A stretch of 48,048 nt of DNA from Pseudoflavonifractor_A sp022772585. GTDB lineage: Bacteria > Bacillota > Clostridia > Oscillospirales > Oscillospiraceae. Below the pieces are notes generated by a model, which saw only the letters and a program-made list of their open reading frames with translations, was not told where the DNA came from and did no database searches. Position 1 is the first letter of the stretch. Every line of letters begins with the position of its first letter. Shown here piece by piece: positions 32,864 through 41,300 of this stretch. Location: NCBI RefSeq assembly GCF_052065415.1, contig NZ_JBQHUB010000021.1, positions 1 through 48,048 on the forward strand, read 5' to 3'. Both the position numbers and the translations under genes were made by a program.

Positions 32864-33088
32864 ATGAATATGGCCTTTCGCTGTACCACCCGTTACTGCA
32901 TACCAGCATATGCGTTTCCGATAACGGGGGATACCGGCAGCGTCTAATCTGCGGGAGCGTTTCGGGCTGCGATTCAGGAGTGATATTCAGGCCGGACTTC
33001 ATAATACCGGATTCCCACCAGACACCGGCTCTCTGCGATCTTCCGTGCGGCCTTACTGTCTCCGTCATCATCTTTAGCGAGTTAAATC
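32825..33088 (-). promoter_or_regulatory. T-box riboswitch, probable Ile (AUC) specifier
   Basis: On the minus strand this is a T-box leader. The conserved T-box reads CGGGTGGTACAGCG (32879-32892). Stem I shows the AGTA element near 33053-33057, AGAGAG (33029-33034) and the GGTGGGAA distal segment. In the specifier loop, closed by GGAG/CTCC, the 3' strand reads GAATATCA; the triplet AUC (32982-32984) followed by A is in the canonical place, indicating tRNA-Ile. The T-box side arm CGAAAGG can pair with CTTTCG of the terminator 5' arm, so antiterminator and terminator are exclusive. Uncharged tRNA-Ile would turn the operon on. A shift by one base would read UAU (Tyr), which I consider less likely. 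Confidence 0.88.
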
Positions 33089-33095
33089 ACCAAAC

Positions 33096-33124
33096 ACTAT
33101 AGTAGAATGTACGGTTTTTGTCAA
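33096..33124 (-). promoter_or_regulatory. Promoter of the T-box/oxidoreductase operon
   Basis: On the minus strand the -35 is consensus TTGACA (33119-33124), the spacer is 17 bp and the -10 is TATAGT (33096-33101). Confidence 0.87.
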
Positions 33125-33167
33125 GCCTGTTTTTCAACAAATTTTTTGCCGGAACGGAAGAGGCGCC

Positions 33168-34784
33168 TTATACCCGGGCCTGTTTCTTGTTGGCGTACAT
33201 GTTCTGGTCGGCCTGATACTTCCAGTCGCTGAAGGATTTGAGGGTACCGTCGGTATCTCTCAGGTAGCTCATGCCACGGGCGATGGAGAGCTTGAGGTGG
33301 CTGCTGGAGCGGTTGTGGCGGTCGATCTCCTCATCCAGCCGGGCGAACCAGAACTCCGCCGGTTCAGCGGGATCGGTAAGGACGGCGCAGAATTCATCGC
33401 CGCCGATACGGAAACAGCTGCCGGAGGGGCCGAAGGCATTCTCAATGCACTGGGCCGCGGCAAGGATGAGCTCGTCGCCTGCGTTGTGGCCGAAGTGGTC
33501 GTTGACGTATTTCAGGCGGTTCAGGTCCATGAAGTAAAGGGCGACGTTACCGTAGGTATCGGCCTTGGACTGAAGCTCGGTCATGGCCTCCTCAAAGGCC
33601 CGGCGGTTTTTCATGCCGGTCATCCGGTCCTCCCGGGCCAGGCGCTGGTAGATCTGCATCTCGGTCTTGAACTGGACGTTTTTCACCATGGTGGTGATGA
33701 TGCCGCGCAGGAGCAAAAAGACAAAGACCAGAATGCCGCACTCAAAAAAGACCTCATAGTAGGGGATCTCCAGCAGCCAGTAGAACAGCAGGGCGGAGAC
33801 GCCGCCCACCGCCAGCATGGCGAAGGCCAGCAGAATGGTGAAGAGCTCCTTATCCTTGCTTTCCCGGTATTCCCGCACCAGCAGGGTCCCGGCGACGATG
33901 ATGCTGGCCACCAGGAGCAGGTGGGTCACAAAGAGCATGTCGATGAAATCAAAGAGGCCCAGAGCGTTCAGGATGCCCTGGATCAGGGCGTTGAGGTAGA
34001 AGCTGAGGACGCACAGGTCCAGCACCCAGTGCTTTGCCAGACCGCCGGTGTTCTGCACAAAGTGGAGCATGGGTACGGCCAGCAGCATAAAGGCGTAGAA
34101 GGAGATCACGCAGGTCAGGGGCGCAAGATAGCTCTGCGTCTGGGCTACGGACGAATCGGTAGTGCACCAGACGGCGCAGATGAACAGGAAGGAGGCCACA
34201 TGGAGGAAGCGGGGGTCCCGCATCCGAACCCGCCGCAGATAGAGGGACACGCCCAGGGCACAGACGGCCAGGATGCACATGATGAACACGATGGCGAAGT
34301 TGGCGGCCGCGCCGGTATAGTGCTGCCGGGTGACGGCGCCGCTGCTGCCGATATAGACCATGGGGAGACTGAAATGCCCGCCTGCGGTGTTCTCATACCG
34401 CAGGGCCAGAACGCCGTCCGCCGTGTCGGCGGGGAGGCGGGCGTCGCAGTCCAGCTTGGACTTCATCTGGTCGTTGCGGGGGAAAAGCTCATCTGAATAA
34501 CGGTAAAGGACCTGATCGTTAAAGAGAACGGTCAGATCATACTGGGCGCCCCGGGTGGTGACGGTCAGGCTGCCGTCGGCGGCAGTGAGGCTGTCATTGT
34601 AGAGCACAAGGCAGTCCCCCTCCGTCTCCACCTCCGCGGGAAGGGTGAGGGGGAGCTTTTCCCCATCCTCCAGACGATACCAGCCCTCCGAGAGCGGACG
34701 GACCTTTTCCAGCGGCGTGGCGGTCCCATGCCTGGAGAGCGTGAAGAGCAGCGTGAGCAGCATAAGGAAAACGCCCAGGAGCAA
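33168..34784 (-). CDS. Membrane-bound diguanylate cyclase (GGDEF)
   Basis: This protein makes cyclic di-GMP from two GTP. From the TTG at 34784 it has 538 residues: an N-terminal membrane helix, an extracytoplasmic domain (to about residue 160), seven further hydrophobic helices (about 165-370, the 7TM sensor layout), and a C-terminal GGDEF domain (about 380-538) with DLNRLKYVNDHFGHNAGDEL and an intact RIGGDEF signature. No RxxD inhibitory site is found 5-8 residues before GGDEF, so product inhibition is probably absent. A better start may be CTG at 34835: it follows AAAGGAG by 9 bases and adds 17 residues with Lys/Arg before the first helix. The gene is divergent from the c-di-GMP riboswitch operon. 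Confidence 0.92.
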   Translation of the reverse strand: MLLGVFLMLLTLLFTLSRHGTATPLEKVRPLSEGWYRLEDGEKLPLTLPAEVETEGDCLVLYNDSLTAADGSLTVTTRGAQYDLTVLFNDQVLYRYSDELFPRNDQMKSKLDCDARLPADTADGVLALRYENTAGGHFSLPMVYIGSSGAVTRQHYTGAAANFAIVFIMCILAVCALGVSLYLRRVRMRDPRFLHVASFLFICAVWCTTDSSVAQTQSYLAPLTCVISFYAFMLLAVPMLHFVQNTGGLAKHWVLDLCVLSFYLNALIQGILNALGLFDFIDMLFVTHLLLVASIIVAGTLLVREYRESKDKELFTILLAFAMLAVGGVSALLFYWLLEIPYYEVFFECGILVFVFLLLRGIITTMVKNVQFKTEMQIYQRLAREDRMTGMKNRRAFEEAMTELQSKADTYGNVALYFMDLNRLKYVNDHFGHNAGDELILAAAQCIENAFGPSGSCFRIGGDEFCAVLTDPAEPAEFWFARLDEEIDRHNRSSSHLKLSIARGMSYLRDTDGTLKSFSDWKYQADQNMYANKKQARV

Positions 34785-34864
34785 GAGAAGCTCCGCGATC
34801 AGACGGCCGGAGGCCGCGTTTCGTTTTTGATTCAGTTCTGCTCACTCCTTTCCGGGTCTTTGCC

Positions 34865-34906
34865 GGGACGCGGGGACGGCGGGGACGGCGGGGGCGGGCG
34901 CGGGGG
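34865..34906. repeat. Short G-rich tandem repeat
   Basis: The unit GGGGACGGC occurs twice in tandem (34872-34889) and is flanked by degenerate copies and a G-rich run. It lies in the untranslated leader of the diguanylate cyclase transcript, where it reads as C-rich. Confidence 0.6.
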
Positions 34907-34939
34907 ATTCTTTACTATGATATCATATAAAGCATTACT

Positions 34940-34968
34940 ATCATAAACGTTTTCCACCGTTCTGTCAA
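34940..34968 (-). promoter_or_regulatory. Promoter of the diguanylate cyclase gene
   Basis: On the minus strand the -35 is consensus TTGACA (34963-34968), the spacer is 17 bp and the -10 is TATGAT (34940-34945). The untranslated leader is about 100 bases. Confidence 0.83.
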
Positions 34969-35208
34969 ACGCAGAAAAAGCAATATTTTCGTCAAAAAAC
35001 GGGCTTTTTCAGACGAAATAGGGCGAAAGGAAAAAGGCGGGGAAAAAAGACTAAAAAATGTGCACGGAAATGGAAAATGTAACCGAATCTGTGACCATTG
35101 CATGCTATACTGGGAGCCAGTAAGAGCAAAAATCGTGCATAACCTCTAAATCGTACCCCCGGATATGGATGCAGAAGGAGAATATGCACAAAAAGAGCGG
35201 GCTTTGAC
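34969..35208. other. A/T-richer divergent intergenic region
   Basis: This stretch is clearly lower in GC than the genes around it and carries no supported ORF. A possible extended -10 (TGCTATACT, near 35102-35110) is present without a good -35. It may hold binding sites for regulators of the cyclase and fibre operon. Confidence 0.4.
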
Positions 35209-35236
35209 TTGACAAACTTGAAAAGATATGTATAAT
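35209..35236 (+). promoter_or_regulatory. Promoter of the fibre operon
   Basis: The -35 box is TTGACA (35209-35214), the spacer is 16 bp and the -10 box is TATAAT (35231-35236). Transcription begins near 35243, about 50 bases before the riboswitch aptamer. Confidence 0.87.
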
Positions 35237-35295
35237 ATTGGGTACCACGGGTCAGAGGAGGTTTCACCCCCTCCCGGGTACAAGTAAAAATCAGA

Positions 35296-35384
35296 AACTG
35301 GAAAAAAGCAAACCGCGCGAAAACGCGGGACGCAAAGCATGAAGGCTAAAGCGGCATACAGCCGCCATGCCGGTTCGGCTGCCC
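35296..35384 (+). promoter_or_regulatory. Cyclic di-GMP-I riboswitch (GEMM) aptamer
   Basis: The hallmarks of the GEMM-I aptamer occur in order: GCAAACC (35308-35314), a short CGCG hairpin, GGGACGCAAAGC (35327-35338), GGCTAAAG (35344-35351), a second stem CGGC/GCCG and the 3' segment ATGCCGGTT. Helix P1 can form between AACTGG (35296-35301) and CCGGTT (35370-35375). The same 3' strand is the 5' arm of a terminator, so ligand binding should block termination (ON switch). It precedes a signal peptidase/TasA-like/adhesin operon and faces a diguanylate cyclase gene. Confidence 0.9.
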
Positions 35385-35425
35385 TGTCGTCTGTTATGGC
35401 GTCCAAGGGGCCGAAGGGCTTTTTT
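35369..35425 (+). terminator. Riboswitch expression-platform terminator
   Basis: TTCGGC (35374-35379) and CCC (35382-35384) pair with GGG (35407-35409) and GCCGAA (35410-35415); an outer GCC/GGC pairing adds to it, and TTTTTT (35420-35425) follows. The 5' arm overlaps the aptamer P1 3' strand. Confidence 0.75.
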
Positions 35426-35439
35426 CCGGATGGCGCGAT

Positions 35440-35479
35440 CGCGGACGACTGGGAACAGTCTCCGCGATTTTCTGTTTTT
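35440..35479 (+). terminator. Second terminator in the fibre operon leader
   Basis: CGCGGA plus ACTG pair with CAGT plus TCCGCG (35440-35466), followed by ATTTTCTGTTTTT. It lies after the first terminator and before the first gene. A third, T-less hairpin (CTGCCTT/AAGGCAG) follows near 35497-35515. Confidence 0.78.
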
Positions 35480-35555
35480 CGCAGAAAGCGGGGCTCCTGC
35501 CTTGAAGAAGGCAGGAAGGTCCCTGACGCATGGAAAAGAAACGAGGTGAGGGCCG

Positions 35556-36116
35556 GTGCCCAAAGCAATCAAGGTCATATGGAACGCGGTCACCACGCTG
35601 CTGGTGGCGGCGGTGGTACTGCTGGCGGTGCTGCTGGTGGGCGTGCGGCTCGTGGGGCTGACCCCCTTCGTGGTCCTCAGCGGCAGTATGGAGCCCACCT
35701 ATCCCACCGGCGGCCTGATCTACGTCAAGTCCGTCCCGGCGGAGGAGATCAAGGTGGGCGACCCCATCACCTTCGTGATGAACGAGGATCTGCTGGTAGC
35801 CACCCACCGGGTGGTGGAGATCGACAGCGAGAACCAGCGCTTCACCACCAAGGGCGACGCCAACGACGCGGTGGACGGCTCGCCGGTCCACTTCAACAAC
35901 CTCATCGGCAGGCCCGTGTTCTGCATCCCGTATCTGGGATATGTCTCCAATTTCCTCACCAACCCGCCCGGCATGTACGTGGGCTGGAGCGTCATCGGCG
36001 TGCTGCTGGTGCTCCTCTTCACCCCGGAGCTGCTGAAATGGGCGGAGAAGTCCGACCGGAAGGCCGCCGGGAAAAAGAAGGCCGCCGGCGGAGATGAACC
36101 AGGGGGAACGCCGTAA
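35556..36116 (+). CDS. sipW: Type I signal peptidase, SipW/ER type
   Basis: This membrane signal peptidase cleaves the TasA/camelysin class of secreted proteins. The 186-residue protein has an N-terminal helix (about 10-35), the catalytic Ser in VLSGSMEPTYPTGG and His, not Lys, in VATHRVVEI, the mark of the SipW/ER-type enzyme. The GDANDAVDG box is also present, then a C-terminal helix (about 143-162) and a Lys-rich tail. The start is GTG at 35556, preceded by GAGGTGAG. It heads the fibre operon and its presumed substrates follow directly. Confidence 0.95.
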   Translation: MPKAIKVIWNAVTTLLVAAVVLLAVLLVGVRLVGLTPFVVLSGSMEPTYPTGGLIYVKSVPAEEIKVGDPITFVMNEDLLVATHRVVEIDSENQRFTTKGDANDAVDGSPVHFNNLIGRPVFCIPYLGYVSNFLTNPPGMYVGWSVIGVLLVLLFTPELLKWAEKSDRKAAGKKKAAGGDEPGGTP

Positions 36117-36199
36117 GGCATTTTAATAAACTCATCCGGTACCCGAGCGACAACCCCGCAAGCGACCCCAAAAAATTTTTTGAAAAGGAGAACCACATC

Positions 36200-36790
36200 A
36201 TGAAGAAGAAGCTCACTATGATCGCCGCTCTGGCTCTGGCCGTCTGCATCGGCATCGGCGGCACTCTGGCTTGGCTGACCTCCCAGACCCAGGCTATCAC
36301 CAACACCTTTACCGTCGGCAAGGTCGACATCACCCTTCGGGAGAAGGAAATCGGCGGGGATACCTTCCTGGACGCTAAGACCGAAGCCAAGGCTCAGACC
36401 TACAAGGTGTCTCCTGGCGTTCCTGTGGATAAGGAAGCTGATGTTATCGTCAAGGCTGACAGCGAGGATTCTTACCTGTTCGTGAAGGTTGTCAAGGGCA
36501 CCAGCTTCGACGCTAATTTTGAGTACACCATCGCTGACGGCTGGACCGCCCTTACTGGAGTTGACGGCGTGTATTACCGCACCGTCAATGCTACTACCGC
36601 TGATCAGACTTTTGACGTGCTGAAGGGCAATCAGGTCGTTGTTAAGAATACCGTGACTACTCTGGACGCGAACGCCACCCTGTCCTTCCAGGCTTATGCT
36701 ATCCAGAAGGCTGGTATTTCCGCTGCTGGCAGCAAGACTGCTGAGCAGGTCGCTTGGGAGACCGTTTCCGGCACCACCATCGGCGCCTAA
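36200..36790 (+). CDS. TasA/camelysin-like secreted fibre protein 1
   Basis: This 196-residue secreted protein carries the SipW-type signal region: MKKK, a hydrophobic core, then GGTLAWLTSQTQAITNTFTV, which is the usual context for SipW cleavage, followed by the first beta strand GKVDITL. The rest is beta-rich, without Cys, as expected for TasA-type matrix subunits. Codon use is unlike the neighbours: many GCT, GTT, ACT and CTG codons, suggesting high expression. The A6T6 tract at 36170-36181 lies just before its AAAAGGAG site. I infer a structural fibre subunit; the M73 peptidase-family name for this fold does not imply protease activity. Confidence 0.85.
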   Translation: MKKKLTMIAALALAVCIGIGGTLAWLTSQTQAITNTFTVGKVDITLREKEIGGDTFLDAKTEAKAQTYKVSPGVPVDKEADVIVKADSEDSYLFVKVVKGTSFDANFEYTIADGWTALTGVDGVYYRTVNATTADQTFDVLKGNQVVVKNTVTTLDANATLSFQAYAIQKAGISAAGSKTAEQVAWETVSGTTIGA

Positions 36791-36839
36791 CCCCGACCAC
36801 TCAAATCTCACTACTACATAGAAGAGAGGAAGCTGACTT

Positions 36840-37478
36840 ATGAAGAAAAAGATCATGGCCGCCGCTCTGGCGATCTGCATGATGGCCACTCTGGTGGTCG
36901 GCATGTCTCTGGCTTACTTCACCGATAAGGAAGAGAAGAGCAACGTGTTCACCATCGGCAACGTCGATATTACTCTGACCGAGCCCAACTGGGATGCAAG
37001 CGGCAAGGAGGAGGCCAAGGAGGCCTATCCCGGCGAGCCTCTTGCCAAGGACCCCACCGTTGAGAACACCGGCGCGAACCCCTGCTTCGTCCGCATCAAG
37101 GTCGAGTGGGATAGCGCTGTGTGGGGCAATGTTACCCCTGAGTACCGCACTGGTTATCAGCCCAACACTCTGGGCGCGGGCTGGGTCGATGGTGGCGACG
37201 GCTATTTCTATTTCACCAAGCCTCTGTGCGTGAAGGGCACCGAGAATGATTCCTGGAATGTAGGCCTGGTCAGCAAGACCCCCGCTCTGTTTGATCAGAT
37301 CGTGATCCCCACCAGCCTGACCAACAGCAATGCCCAGACCGAGTACACCGTCAAAGTTACCGCTCAGGCCATTCAGGCTCAGGGTGCCAAGGCCCCCAAC
37401 TGGGCTGCCGTCAAGGGCATGACCCTGCCTGAGATTCAGGCTTGGTTCGGCCAGGAGGATTGGACTCCCGCCGAGTAA
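36840..37478 (+). CDS. TasA/camelysin-like secreted fibre protein 2
   Basis: The protein has 212 residues with the signal segment VVGMSLAYFTDKEEKSNVFT, the classic TasA-like motif (LAYFTD, then NVFTIGNVDITL). The mature part has the tandem pattern DPTVENTGANPCFVRIKVEW seen in matrix proteins and ends in a helical segment. Codon use is again relaxed towards T-ending codons, as in the preceding gene. AGAGAGGAAG precedes the ATG, 49 bases after gene 1. It is likely a major secreted subunit. Confidence 0.87.
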   Translation: MKKKIMAAALAICMMATLVVGMSLAYFTDKEEKSNVFTIGNVDITLTEPNWDASGKEEAKEAYPGEPLAKDPTVENTGANPCFVRIKVEWDSAVWGNVTPEYRTGYQPNTLGAGWVDGGDGYFYFTKPLCVKGTENDSWNVGLVSKTPALFDQIVIPTSLTNSNAQTEYTVKVTAQAIQAQGAKAPNWAAVKGMTLPEIQAWFGQEDWTPAE

Positions 37479-37515
37479 TTTCCCATTTCCCAGCGGTACC
37501 GGTTAACGACAAGCT

Positions 37516-37557
37516 GGCGGAGGGGAGCTTTCCCCCTCCCCTCCGCCATAGGTTTTT
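37516..37557 (+). terminator. Partial terminator inside the fibre operon
   Basis: A perfect 12-bp stem (GGCGGAGGGGAG 37516-37527, CTCCCCTCCGCC 37536-37547) is followed by ATAGG and then TTTTT. Because the T-run is offset by 5 bases it may be leaky, giving more of the upstream sipW and fibre subunits than of the downstream adhesin and anchor. Confidence 0.6.
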
Positions 37558-37666
37558 CCCCACGGCATCCCCACCAGAAAAGACCCCCGCACATCACTTT
37601 GCAGACAACTGTGAACGCAGCGTACATAGAGCGTGAATGAGAACTGGAACGAAAGGCGGTATCAGA

Positions 37667-38308
37667 ATGAAGAAACGGCTTGCGATGGGCGGCGTGACCG
37701 GCGCACTGCTGGCGCTGCTGGCCATCGGAACGGCGGCGTACTTCACCACCAGCCAGCATGTCACCAATGTGATCACCACCGGGACCGTTGAGATGACCCT
37801 CACCGAGACCGGTGAGGGCGAAAACATTACCGACGGCGCGGGCAATGTCACCGGCATGTCCTTCACCGGCGTGATGCCCGGCCAGGTGGTCAGCAAGGAG
37901 CCCGTCATCACCAACACCGGCAGCGAGATGTTCTACACCCGCGTCAAGGTGGATGTGTCCATTGAGCCCGCCGTGGCGGGCGCCCGGGTGGATACCGCTC
38001 TGGTGCATCCCGATATCGACGGCGAGACCTGGCTCAAGGGTTCTGACGGCTGGTATTACTACAACAGCGCCCTGGAGCCCGGCAAGAGCGTCACCCTCTT
38101 CGAGACCGTGACCTTTGACCGGAGCATGGGCAACGATTACCAGAACTGCACCGTGACCATGAACCTTCAGGCCCAGGCCGTCCAGGCCAAGAACAACCCC
38201 GTGCCCCTGACCGGCACCGTCCTGGATGTGAAGGGCTGGCCCGGTACTGTGCCCGCCCCCACCGCCACTCCCGCCCCCACGGCGTCCCCGGCGGGCGGCG
38301 GCGAATGA
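37667..38308 (+). CDS. TasA/camelysin-like secreted protein 3 with Pro/Thr-rich tail
   Basis: The protein has 213 residues. The signal region GTAAYFTTSQHVTNVITTGT matches the SipW-processed class, followed by TVEMTLTETG. The mature domain contains PVITNTGSEMFYTRVKVDV and DGWYYYNSALEPGKSVTLFE, close to the pattern in fibre protein 4 below. It ends with a low-complexity Pro/Thr/Ala tail (PAPTATPAPTASPAGGGE). The ATG at 37667 follows AAAGGCGGT; an in-frame ATG at 37637 lacks a ribosome site. The codon use is of the normal GC-rich type. Confidence 0.86.
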   Translation: MKKRLAMGGVTGALLALLAIGTAAYFTTSQHVTNVITTGTVEMTLTETGEGENITDGAGNVTGMSFTGVMPGQVVSKEPVITNTGSEMFYTRVKVDVSIEPAVAGARVDTALVHPDIDGETWLKGSDGWYYYNSALEPGKSVTLFETVTFDRSMGNDYQNCTVTMNLQAQAVQAKNNPVPLTGTVLDVKGWPGTVPAPTATPAPTASPAGGGE

Positions 38309-38336
38309 TCCCCGCGGAAATGAGGTGTGACAAAGC

Positions 38337-41300
38337 ATGAAAAAACGAGTTTTGGCGCTGCTGCTGTGCCTGAGCATGGCTGTCAGCCTTGCCGCGCCCG
38401 GCCTGGCCGCCGGAGTGGACGAGGAGCCGGTCACGCCCCCCGTGACCAGCGAGGAGCCGGTGGTGGAGCCTACTGTGGCCCCCACTGCGGAGCCTGCGGT
38501 TGAGCCCAGTGCCGAGCCTACTGCGGAGCCTTCTCCGGAGCCTTCTCCGGAGCCTTCTCCGGAGCCCAGCGAGGAGCCCTCTCCCGAGCCTTCCGCCGAG
38601 CCCAGCGCAGAGCCCTCTCCCGAGCCTTCCGTCGAGCCCAGCGAGGAGCCTGAGCCCAGTGAGAACCCTCTGGCCCAGTGGCAGGAGCTGCTGGAGCAGG
38701 TGCGTTCCATGGATCCCGAGGAGCTGTACGCCACCCTGCGGAGCATGGTGGACGACGAGGCCCGATCCATGCTGGAGAGCCTGCTGAGTGTAGACGTCCG
38801 TGCCGAGCTGGAGGCCTATCTGGCCGAGCTGGGCCTCACCCACCCCATGGTGGAGGAGCACTATGCCGGAGAAGAGACCACCGGCGTCTCCGTGGAGATC
38901 AATGCCCCTGTGGGCGCGTTCCCTGAGGGCACTACTGCTTCCGTAGAGCCGGTGGAGCTTCCCGCCGGCCTGGCCGCCGATGCCCTGAGCGGCAGGAGCG
39001 TGGCCTATGACATCACCTTCCGCGACGCCGACGGCAATGAGATCCAGCCCGCCGAGGGCTATACCGTCAGCGTGTCCTTCCAGGTGGGCCGGGACAGCGG
39101 CCTGCTGGACGCTGAGCAGCTCCAGGTCTACCACCTGGAGGAGGACGCCGACGGCCAGGTGACTGCCCAGCCCGTGGGCGACCCCGTGGACGTGGATGCC
39201 TCCGCCGATACCCAGGAGATCGCCGTGGAGGCCGAGAGCTTCTCCATTTATGTGGTGAACAATGGTACACCTACCGGTGCTCCACTTTCCAACGTTACTA
39301 AGACGCTGACGGTGGACGTCAATATTGGAGATCAGCTCAGTTTTTACAGTGATAATGCTACAACTACAGAGACGATTCGGGGACAAACAACCCCTAAAGC
39401 AGACTGGTCCAGCAGCGACGAGGGAGTCGCAACGATCAGCAATAAAAATGGCCAGTATGTAGACCTAATCGTCCAGGGTGCAGGAACAACTACGGTAACA
39501 TATACCTATTACACTAAAGAAGGTTATTTCTACCAGCGGTTTGTGGATCATACAGAGAGCTTTACCCTGACAATCAACGAAGCCCCGCCTGTGATCGACT
39601 ATCCGGAACTTTACATCGTCAACCAGATCCCGCAGAACGGCTGCTTTGTGCCGGTGTTTAACGAGGAGAAAGTGACGATCCCTGAGGGGGCCACGGTCGA
39701 GTACACCTGGTACAAGAATGAGTCCCTGAGCGGCGGCGCCTACAGCGAGGTGACCGGCGATGGCATCGCTGAGGCTTACGCCGGAGATACAAACGGCGTC
39801 AACGTGGCGGTGGACGACGGAGGCAAGTGCTGGTACTATGTGACCGCCACTGTGACCAACACTGACGGCACTGAGTTCGGGACCTATACCTCCGATCCCA
39901 TGTGGGTGCCCTACTCCAACAAGCTGGAGAACGGCGACTTTGAGGTACCGGCAGGGACGAAAGCCGGAGGTTGGGCAATCAGCCAGACGGATTCGAAGTA
40001 TATCACCACCCCGGAAAATGTAAATAATAACACGGCAGTGTGGTGGAAGACCACCGGCCCGGGCAGCGGCGATAAAGCGGGGATGGATATTGAGCTGATC
40101 CGTGTTGCGGGCAACGGTACTGTGGTTGGCGGCTTTTATACTGCTACGGCCGCGAAGAACATGCAGTTTGCCGAGCTCAATGCCGAGGCCTATGGAACCC
40201 TGTATCAGGACGTGCTGACCGCCCCCGGCTCCGAGCTGAACTGGAGCCTTTCCCATCGCGGCCGCTGGGGCGACGATACCATGTGTGTCATCATCATGCC
40301 GGCCTCTACAGCGGAAGCGCTGAACATTACGACCCAGACTCAGATAGATGCTATCATTGCCAACCCGTCCCAATATGGTGACAATGTCTTTGTCTCCGAT
40401 CCTATGACGGATGGCAACACTGCCTGGAGAAGCTACAGCAGCAGCAGCCCATACCAGGTGGCAGAGGGCCAGTACCTGACCCGGTTCTTCTTTGCCCACG
40501 TTGAGGCAAAGGATAACCTTGCAAGCGAAACGATTACCAAAAAATTGAAGGGCACTGTTGGCAACCTGGTGGATGCGGTCAGCTTCTCCGATGAGATGAC
40601 CTATACTATCGAGTACTATCTGGACGGTGTAATTCAGTCGCAGCATACGGAGACTGGCATGGCAAAGCCTTATACGCTGATTACTGCCGGGAATACGGAT
40701 AAGTACAGCGGTTATGCGTTTGAGAAGAGCGAACTGAACGGCACGGACTATGGCGCCACCTCTATGCGCCTCCCCAAGTCGGGCACTGTGCTGAAGATCT
40801 ATTACGTTACCAGCGGTATCTCGGTCACCAAGGTCGTGGATCTGCCGGACGGTCTCTCGGATGCCCAGATCGCTGGGCTTCTGGCAGACTATCAGATCAC
40901 TTTCAGCCTGTATGAGGGCACAGACACCACTGTACCCCCTGTTGCCACCGCTACTGTGACGGTGGGGGCCAGCGGCAGCGGAACGGCCATGTTCATGGCG
41001 GGCGGAGATAAGTTTGATCCCCAACCCAAAACGCTTTATACCATCGTGGAGGGTACTGCTCCCGCTGCTCTGTATGACACTACCACGGATACCTACTACG
41101 ATCTGTCCGCTTCGTCCAGCGCACAGGAGCAGACGGTGACTACCGCACCCAACTCCGCGTCCGCTTCCTTTACCAACGTTTACACCGAGCGGCCCAAGAA
41201 GGGTAATCTGGTCATTGAAAAGACAGTGACCGGTACCGATGTACCCGAGCAGAGCTTTGTGTTCACCGTGAGCGGCAACGACTTCTCCATGACGGTGGTA

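Noticed and set aside
32806..33102. A 98-residue plus-strand ORF over the T-box
   Set aside because: It lies across the T-box leader and its promoter, with no ribosome site or recognisable protein features.
35339..36097. A 252-residue frame starting inside the riboswitch and overlapping sipW
   Set aside because: Its product is Gly/Arg/His-rich shadow sequence; the sipW frame has the catalytic motifs.
38472..38666. Regular short repeats that could suggest a CRISPR-like array
   Set aside because: The unit is 12 bases, in frame, with no spacers, and encodes a Pro/Glu/Ser stalk.
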